This document shows, in pieces, positions 6,255 to 10,179 of a DNA stretch of 10,179 nucleotides. The stretch is taken from contig JBGAIY010000281.1 of the NCBI GenBank assembly GCA_044225205.1, positions 1 through 10,179 on the forward strand, read 5' to 3'. Origin of the DNA: JAEUJT01 sp044225205 (lineage in GTDB: Bacteria > Myxococcota > Myxococcia > Myxococcales > Myxococcaceae). The position numbers and the translations under genes are program-made. The notes below the pieces were generated by a model. The model was given only the letters and a program-made list of their open reading frames with translations. It was not told the DNA's origin and did no database searches. Numbering within the stretch: position 1 is the first letter of the stretch; each line of letters begins with the position of its first letter.

Positions 6255-6791
6255 ATGGCTACCGATATCGATTTCTCGCAACGCACCAAGAGCTACCTCG
6301 AAGTCAAGTACGGCCCCGGCAACACCGCGACCTTGAACGTGCAGTTGGCCGACGGCCGAGGCGCGAAGAGCGTCAAGGTTGACCGCGCCCTCGCCGCGAA
6401 GATTGAAGAGGCGCAGCGCCGCATGACGGTCACCGACGCGTACGGTTCGAAGGCGCGCGTCATCGGCGGCGCCGGCATCACCGTCGCTGAAATGCAATCG
6501 CTGTTCGACAGCGTTCGCGACGCCGGCAACAACAACGGCCACGCCCGCTACATCAGCAGCGGCGAGCGCGCGCTCCTGCAGGCCCTCGACGTGGCCCGCG
6601 ACGACCGCTTCGAAGTTCGCATCAACGGCGTCAAGATCGGCTTGACCGGCTTCAGCGACGGCTCGGGCGGCGACGGCACCACCAAGGGCGCCGAAGGCGA
6701 ATTCCTCCGCCAGACCAAGGCGTTGCGCGATGACATCGCGAAGCACAACCTGCTCGGCATTCCCGTTCCGGCGAAGGCCCCGCGCTCATAA
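6255..6791 (+). CDS. Hypothetical 178-residue protein
   Basis: I do not recognise this protein. It has no signal peptide or membrane segment. It looks like a soluble alpha/beta protein: a beta-like N-terminus (YLEVKYG, TATLNVQLADG), a helix KVDRALAAKIEEAQRRM (41-57), a middle segment GGAGITVAEMQSLFDSVRDAG (71-91), a helix SSGERALLQALDVARDD (101-117), then FEVRINGVKIGL (119-130), a Gly/Ser/Asp turn (132-148) and a charged C-terminal helix. The ATG at 6255 is preceded at 6-16 bases by aagaaagagag, the best ribosome-binding stretch in the window. An upstream in-frame start at 6165 would translate the leader inverted repeat and is rejected. All 11 lysines use AAG and most codons end in C, which is compatible with strong expression. 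The gene is monocistronic, between a terminator and a convergent gene. Confidence 0.82.
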   Translation: MATDIDFSQRTKSYLEVKYGPGNTATLNVQLADGRGAKSVKVDRALAAKIEEAQRRMTVTDAYGSKARVIGGAGITVAEMQSLFDSVRDAGNNNGHARYISSGERALLQALDVARDDRFEVRINGVKIGLTGFSDGSGGDGTTKGAEGEFLRQTKALRDDIAKHNLLGIPVPAKAPRS

Positions 6792-6834
6792 GCGTTCGGG
6801 CAGTCGCCTCACGGCCGCCGCCACCACTGGTCGG

Positions 6835-7644
6835 TCACTTCTTCGAAGTCGTCTTCGAAGGGGTGCGCTGGCCGAGGGTGGCGGCGTACTTTTTGAGCCC
6901 CGGCATCGGCGCCAGCCGCTTCGGGTCGCAGTCTGAAATGCGCGCGCGCCCGTCTTTCACCGCGACGAACAGCCGTGCCGCTGGGTCTTTGGGCAAATAG
7001 TTGAGCGTTTGGCCCTGAGCGAAGCCGCCACCAACGGCCACCGCGAGCAACTGCCCGTAGACCAGGTCGATCGCCAGCTCGACTTCGGCTTGAGCCAAGT
7101 CGGCCAACACGACCTCCGGCGACCCGTATTTACACAGGCCTGCGGTGGTCACCGCGAACAGGTCACCCGTTTTCGAAACCGCGGTCGTCACACCATCGGC
7201 CGGGTTGAGTTGGCCCTTGTTGAGCAACTGACTTTGAGCCAGCACGTCTCCCGGCATCATCGCCAGCGAGGCCGTGCGGTCGACGACCAATTCGCCCTTG
7301 GCCTCACCACACGCCGCCGTCGCCAAGCCGAGCGCCGCCTGCAAGAGCGTCGGTTTGCCCGCTGGCCCTTCGGCCGTCACCACGAAACACACGCCCAGCT
7401 TCTTCATCAACCCTTCGAGTGTCTTGGTCGCGGCCGACGTCACTGGCGCAGGCCGGTGGTGGGGGTCGGCCGCCGCCCCGATGATGAACTTCGGAGGCGC
7501 CCACCGGTTCGGGTCGGTCTTCGCCGTGACCCGCGACCACTTGGCGTGCGGCCCCAACACCGCGAGCAGTTCTTTGTTGGCCGGAGCCGACGGGGCTTGG
7601 TCAGGGCAAAACACTTCATAGTGACACCGAGTCGCGTTCGTCAT
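6835..7644 (-). CDS. Hypothetical 269-residue protein
   Basis: I cannot assign this protein. It has no signal peptide or clear membrane helix and is probably cytosolic. It starts MTNATRCHYEVFCPDQ, has a Pro/His-rich segment (PHHRPAP, 61-67), then hydrophobic alternating stretches: GVCFVVTAEGPAGKPTLLQAALGLATAAC (84-112), GDLFAVTTAGLCKYGSPEVVLADL (160-183) and a helix AEVELAIDLVYGQLLAVAVGGG (186-207). RLFVAVKDGRARISDCDPKRLAPMPGL (224-250) follows, and the tail is Lys/Ser/Thr-rich. The TTAGLxxYGxPEVVL segment loosely recalls immunity/SUFU- or DUF4261-like folds, in which a T-x-G-(L/M)-x2-(F/Y)-G-x-P-E turn occurs, but that is only a resemblance. The ATG start has no good Shine-Dalgarno. The gene converges on the 178-residue gene with a 43-base gap and lies downstream of the Cys-rich lipoprotein on the same strand. 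Confidence 0.8.
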   Translation of the reverse strand: MTNATRCHYEVFCPDQAPSAPANKELLAVLGPHAKWSRVTAKTDPNRWAPPKFIIGAAADPHHRPAPVTSAATKTLEGLMKKLGVCFVVTAEGPAGKPTLLQAALGLATAACGEAKGELVVDRTASLAMMPGDVLAQSQLLNKGQLNPADGVTTAVSKTGDLFAVTTAGLCKYGSPEVVLADLAQAEVELAIDLVYGQLLAVAVGGGFAQGQTLNYLPKDPAARLFVAVKDGRARISDCDPKRLAPMPGLKKYAATLGQRTPSKTTSKK

Positions 7645-7730
7645 CGGGGCGGTGTTTTGGCCCGTCGCCCGCTCGCATGCACGTCATTTTGCCTCAACGG
7701 CGAAACCACCGGGCCTCCTGAAACGGCCGA

Positions 7731-7776
7731 AGCCCCGGGCACCAGGCCCGAGGCTCCGCACCTCACTCCCGAGGTG
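7731..7776 (-). terminator. Two tandem hairpins downstream of the Cys-rich lipoprotein gene
   Basis: On the minus strand the first hairpin has 6-bp arms (plus-strand cacctc 7759-7764, gaggtg 7771-7776). The second has 10-bp arms (7731-7740 and 7746-7755) around a 5-base loop. Its single imperfect pair is a C-A mismatch on plus but a G-U wobble on minus, favouring the minus transcript. They begin 8 bases after the stop at 7784. No real U-tract follows, so this may be a processing or stabilising structure rather than a classic intrinsic terminator. Confidence 0.5.
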
Positions 7777-7783
7777 AACGCTG

Positions 7784-8821
7784 CTACGGCGCGCAGGTGC
7801 CACTGAGGCAACGCAAACCCGTCGGGCAATCGCAGTTGGTCGTGCAGACCACCGAGGTCGGCGGCAAGCAGTACCCGATGCGGCAGGTGGTACCCGAGAC
7901 ACACGTCGTGTCGCTGCTGCACCGCTCCCGGCACGTCGCGTCGACGCAGTCAGAGCCCGTCGCGCAGTCTCCCGACGTACGGCAGCTGCCCACCGGGCGC
8001 GCCTTGCACAAGCCCCCTTGGCACGACTCCGTCAATTGGCAATCGGTGTCGGCCGAGCACCCGTAGAAGCAGGTCGCATTCACGCACCAACCACCCTGGC
8101 CACAATCGGCGTTGAACGTGCAAGTCGGCGGGTGCTGCACGCCACCATCGTTGCCGCCCGTACCTGCATCACTCCCACCTGACCCGGTGCCACCACCCGT
8201 ACCTGCATCGACGTGGCCCGCACCGCCGCCTGAACCGGTACCACCGCCTGAACCCGTGCCACCGCCTGAACCCGTACCACCGCCTGAACCCGTACCACCG
8301 CCTGAACCCGTACCACCGCCTGAACCCGTACCGCCGCCTGAACCCGTGCCTGCGTCGACCACCTTCGGCCCCTGGCAAAAGCCTGCATTGCAGGTGTCAC
8401 CCGGGCTGCAGTCCTCCTGACGCACACACGGGCGCACACAGTACCCGTTGATGCAGGAGTCCATGCCGCATTGGCTGCTCGACGAGCATTGTTTGCAGTT
8501 GCCCGGTTCGCGGCAGGTCCCGGCCAAGCAGAACTCGCCTTGGTGACAGTCTTTGTTCGCGAAACAGACCGGGCTGCAATACCCGTTGTTGCACGACTCT
8601 CCGGCCGCGCAGTCGTTCGCGCTCGTACATTGAGGCGTCGTGCGGCAGGTGCCCGACTTACAGGCGCACGAACTGCGACAGTCGACGGTGCCGGTACAGG
8701 CGTAGCCCGGGCAGCCGAACTGGCAGTCGCGCCAGTCTCCGTCGTCGACGATGGTACAGCCAGCGGTCGCGAGGAGCGGCATCGCGACGAGAATCAGGCT
8801 CCGAAAAATCAAGGCAGTCAT
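7784..8821 (-). CDS. Cys-rich repeat lipoprotein with GSGGGT linker
   Basis: This is a 345-residue exported protein. A signal peptide (MTALIFRSLILVAMPLLATAGC) ends at a likely lipobox Cys22, with a Thr at the -3 position that is less usual. The mature chain holds 46 cysteines counting Cys22. Most lie in modules spaced C-x5-C-x5-C-x4-C, joined by x3 (for example 65-82, 86-103, 132-149, 234-251, 255-272, 280-297, 301-318, 332-343). Two Cys-rich blocks (33-149 and 234-343) are separated by a Gly/Ser/Thr linker (155-229) with seven GSGGGT-like repeats and DAG units. Such proteins are common in myxobacteria and are usually left as hypothetical; disulfide-stabilised surface modules for binding are a guess. 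The ATG at 8821 is chosen for the signal peptide; the open frame reaches 9124 but runs antisense into the sigma gene. It is divergent from the ECF sigma operon. Confidence 0.88.
   Translation of the reverse strand: MTALIFRSLILVAMPLLATAGCTIVDDGDWRDCQFGCPGYACTGTVDCRSSCACKSGTCRTTPQCTSANDCAAGESCNNGYCSPVCFANKDCHQGEFCLAGTCREPGNCKQCSSSSQCGMDSCINGYCVRPCVRQEDCSPGDTCNAGFCQGPKVVDAGTGSGGGTGSGGGTGSGGGTGSGGGTGSGGGTGSGGGTGSGGGAGHVDAGTGGGTGSGGSDAGTGGNDGGVQHPPTCTFNADCGQGGWCVNATCFYGCSADTDCQLTESCQGGLCKARPVGSCRTSGDCATGSDCVDATCRERCSSDTTCVSGTTCRIGYCLPPTSVVCTTNCDCPTGLRCLSGTCAP
8226..8351 (-). repeat. Seven 18-bp tandem repeats encoding a (GSGGGT)n linker
   Basis: Units of 18 bp (plus-strand form ccgcctgaacccgtacca) begin at 8226, 8244, 8262, 8280, 8298, 8316 and 8334. 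Units 3, 4 and 5 are identical; the others differ at one or two bases. An 18-bp unit keeps the frame, so copy number can change by slippage without breaking the gene. Confidence 0.92.
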
Positions 8822-8915
8822 TGAGGTCTCGCTTGGGTTCGATGCAGCCCTCCAACTGGCCGCATTCGAAACACTTCGTTGCCGGTGTTTTGAAAAGTGA
8901 TCACCCCAGACTTCG
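8822..8915. promoter_or_regulatory. Divergent promoter region with a 10-bp inverted repeat
   Basis: These 94 bases separate the minus-strand Cys-rich lipoprotein from the plus-strand sigma gene and must hold both promoters. They contain ttcgaaacac (8865-8874) and gtgttttgaa (8885-8894), an inverted repeat with one mismatch in ten and a 10-base spacer, so the arms are 20 bp apart, about two helical turns. This is the shape of a dimeric regulator's operator. The gaaac inside the left arm also resembles the -35 element of many ECF-dependent promoters, so an autoregulated ECF promoter is an alternative; I cannot fix a -10. Confidence 0.5.
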
Positions 8916-9665
8916 GTGGCGAAGCGCCCCGTGATCAAAAACGGCCGCCCCGGCAACCAAAACTTCGTGATTCGCGCGCTGCCCCAGTTGGTACCGGCCC
9001 CGCCGGCGCCCCAGACGGAGACCGAAACCGTGACCGCCGATGCCCTGCCATTGCCACAGGTCGTGACGCCGCTCTCGACGTCTGGGCTCGAAGTTCGTCT
9101 GAGCCGGCTGGTCGAACGCATCAAACGCGACGACCTCGGCGCTTTTGACGAGCTCTACCGCCTGACCCGTGACGACGTCGCCAAGACGCTGTGTCACCTG
9201 GTCGGCCGCCGCCCAGACCTCGACGACCTCATTCAAGAGACCTACGTCAAGCTCCTCGACGCCGTACCTTCGTTTCGCGGCGAAGCCCAGTTTCGTACGT
9301 TCTTGTACCGGGTCTGCGCCAACGTCGCGCTCATGCACCTTCGGTGGTGGCGACGGCGCAGAGAAGACCTCTGTACCGACGTGCCCGAAACCAGCTGCAC
9401 GGCGCTCGACGCCGACCCCGAACGCGTCGCTCAGGCCGCCGAGGCTTCACGTCTGGTGCAACGCGCGCTCTCGACGCTCGGCGCGAAGAAGCGCATCGTT
9501 TTCGTCTACCACGAGCTGTGCGGGCTCGGCCCCGAAGAGATCGCGCTCATCGTCGGCGCTTCGTACAACACCGTTCGCTCTCGGTTGCACCACGCCCGAC
9601 TCGAATTCACGCGGGCGCTGCGCGCCCTGGCCAAAGCCGACGTTCACCACGAGGTGTTGCGATGA
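8916..9665 (+). CDS. ECF-type RNA polymerase sigma-70 factor
   Basis: This is a 249-residue sigma factor. Region 2 lies at about 70-146: DDLGAFDELYRLTRDDVAKTL is followed by the polymerase-binding segment DLDDLIQETYVKLLDAVPSF (101-120), then FRTFLYRVCANVALMHLR for -10 recognition. A variable linker (147-177) leads to region 4 (178-240), with the helix-turn-helix LGPEEIALIVGASYNTVRSRLHHAR (204-228) for -35 recognition. Region 3 is absent, as expected for group 4. The N-terminus is unusual: about 55 Pro/Thr/Gln-rich residues precede region 2. The start could be shorter; the GTG at 8916 is the first after an in-frame stop at 8898, with another GTG at 8931. Its stop overlaps the next gene's ATG (ATGA), so sigma and anti-sigma are translationally coupled. 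Such factors are held by their anti-sigma until an envelope or stress signal arrives. Confidence 0.93.
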   Translation: MAKRPVIKNGRPGNQNFVIRALPQLVPAPPAPQTETETVTADALPLPQVVTPLSTSGLEVRLSRLVERIKRDDLGAFDELYRLTRDDVAKTLCHLVGRRPDLDDLIQETYVKLLDAVPSFRGEAQFRTFLYRVCANVALMHLRWWRRRREDLCTDVPETSCTALDADPERVAQAAEASRLVQRALSTLGAKKRIVFVYHELCGLGPEEIALIVGASYNTVRSRLHHARLEFTRALRALAKADVHHEVLR

Positions 9666-10179
9666 CCCGACACGACGAAACCCCCTTGTGGGACTACGCC
9701 GCCCGTTCGCTCGACGCGGGCGAAACACGCTGGCTCGAACACCACCTCGAAGAGTGCCCCGAATGCCAAGAAAAGCTCGAGGCGGTCGTTCTCGCCCGCC
9801 AGGCGCTCCTGCTCGCCAAACAGTCGAAGCCGCTTGTCGCTTGGGCCGACCTCGACTCGAAGCTCGAGGCGGCGGTCGACCAACGGCTCCGCGCCAAGAC
9901 GGCCCGTCGTTGGCCCGTGAGGGTGCGGGTCGTCATCGCCGTCGCTGCCCTGTTGGCGCTCGTCGGGGGCGCCGCGTTTCGCACCCAGCTGTTCGGCGCG
10001 TTCAAACCACCCCCGGTCGAACCCACACCCCTCGTCGCCGTTCGACCGGTCACCGCCGACGACCGCGCCCACCCCGACGCCAACGTCGTGCAAGTCGACC
10101 GAGCCCGCGGTCTTCACTTCGCGGGTCAAAGGCGCCCGCTGCTGCCCGGCACCCAGGTGCGAGCGGGTGACGTGCTCGA
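9662..10179 (+). CDS. Anti-sigma factor with zinc-finger and FecR-like region, 3' end outside window
   Basis: The ATG at 9662 overlaps the sigma stop (ATGA), and the frame is open to the window end (172 codons seen). The N-terminal cytoplasmic part has an H-x3-C-x2-C motif in HLEECPEC (His28, Cys32, Cys35), the zinc-binding anti-sigma motif that grips cognate ECF factors. A transmembrane helix lies at about 86-105 (RVRVVIAVAALLALVGGAAF), followed by a Pro-rich spacer (115-124). The periplasmic segment beyond (LHFAGQRRPLLPGTQVRAGDVL) resembles the start of a FecR domain, which often has G-x-x-L-x-x-G-x-x-(L/I)-x-x-G-D. A sensor in which periplasmic FecR signals through the membrane to free the sigma factor is plausible. 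The FecR assignment is less certain because the domain is cut. Confidence 0.88.
   Translation, partial: MTRHDETPLWDYAARSLDAGETRWLEHHLEECPECQEKLEAVVLARQALLLAKQSKPLVAWADLDSKLEAAVDQRLRAKTARRWPVRVRVVIAVAALLALVGGAAFRTQLFGAFKPPPVEPTPLVAVRPVTADDRAHPDANVVQVDRARGLHFAGQRRPLLPGTQVRAGDVL

Noticed and set aside
7009..7806. 265-codon Arg/His-rich plus-strand ORF
   Set aside because: Shadow of the 269-residue minus-strand gene, whose own frame has balanced composition and coherent hydrophobic segments.
8226..8351. CRISPR-like array
   Set aside because: Units are 18 bp, directly adjacent with no spacers, and code in frame for a GSGGGT linker.
8822..9124. 101-residue N-terminal extension of the Cys-rich lipoprotein
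   Set aside because: It would run antisense through the start of the sigma gene and place the signal peptide internally; ATG at 8821 gives a proper lipoprotein signal.
9169..10170. 333-codon plus-strand ORF
   Set aside because: Arg/Pro/Ser-rich shadow crossing both the sigma and anti-sigma genes, which have clear motifs in other frames.

Overview
The window is GC-rich DNA with strong G/C third-position bias and AT-rich patches only in intergenic leaders. Three genes encode exported proteins with Gly/Ser/Thr or 'DAG' linkers after, or near, a lipobox. There is also a Cys-rich lipoprotein and an ECF sigma/anti-sigma pair. This combination is typical of Myxococcota (myxobacteria and relatives). 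That assignment is inferred from style; there is no rRNA or other marker. I see no tRNA, rRNA, CRISPR array, insertion sequence or phage gene. The window looks like ordinary chromosome with several little-known genes.

Left part (1-2840, + strand): first comes the 3' part of a secreted zincin-like protein. Its reading frame breaks near position 700, before the HExxH motif. It is followed almost without gap by a DUF4405-type membrane protein and then by a THUMP-domain RNA methyltransferase. A weak hairpin/T-tract and a doubtful 61-codon ORF lie between the methyltransferase and the convergent genes that follow.

Middle (2842-6025): a minus-strand pair joined by a GTGA overlap encodes a lipoprotein metallophosphoesterase of the tartrate-resistant acid phosphatase type and a YbaK-type Cys-tRNA(Pro) deacylase. 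Divergent from it is an M20-family dipeptidase gene, which ends in a good intrinsic terminator.

Right part (6026-10179): a 229-base AT-rich leader with several inverted repeats precedes a gene for an unknown 178-residue protein. Convergent to that gene is an unknown 269-residue protein. Upstream of the latter, on the same strand, is a Cys-rich lipoprotein whose linker is encoded by seven near-identical 18-bp repeats and whose gene is followed by two tandem hairpins. A 94-base divergent region carrying a 10-bp inverted repeat separates it from an ECF sigma factor gene. The sigma gene overlaps (ATGA) an anti-sigma/FecR-like membrane protein that runs off the window.

No coherent new multi-gene system is evident. 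The points most worth a second look are the broken metalloprotease, the structured leader with its unknown protein, the divergent operator-like repeat at the ECF locus, and the phosphatase-ybaK coupling.
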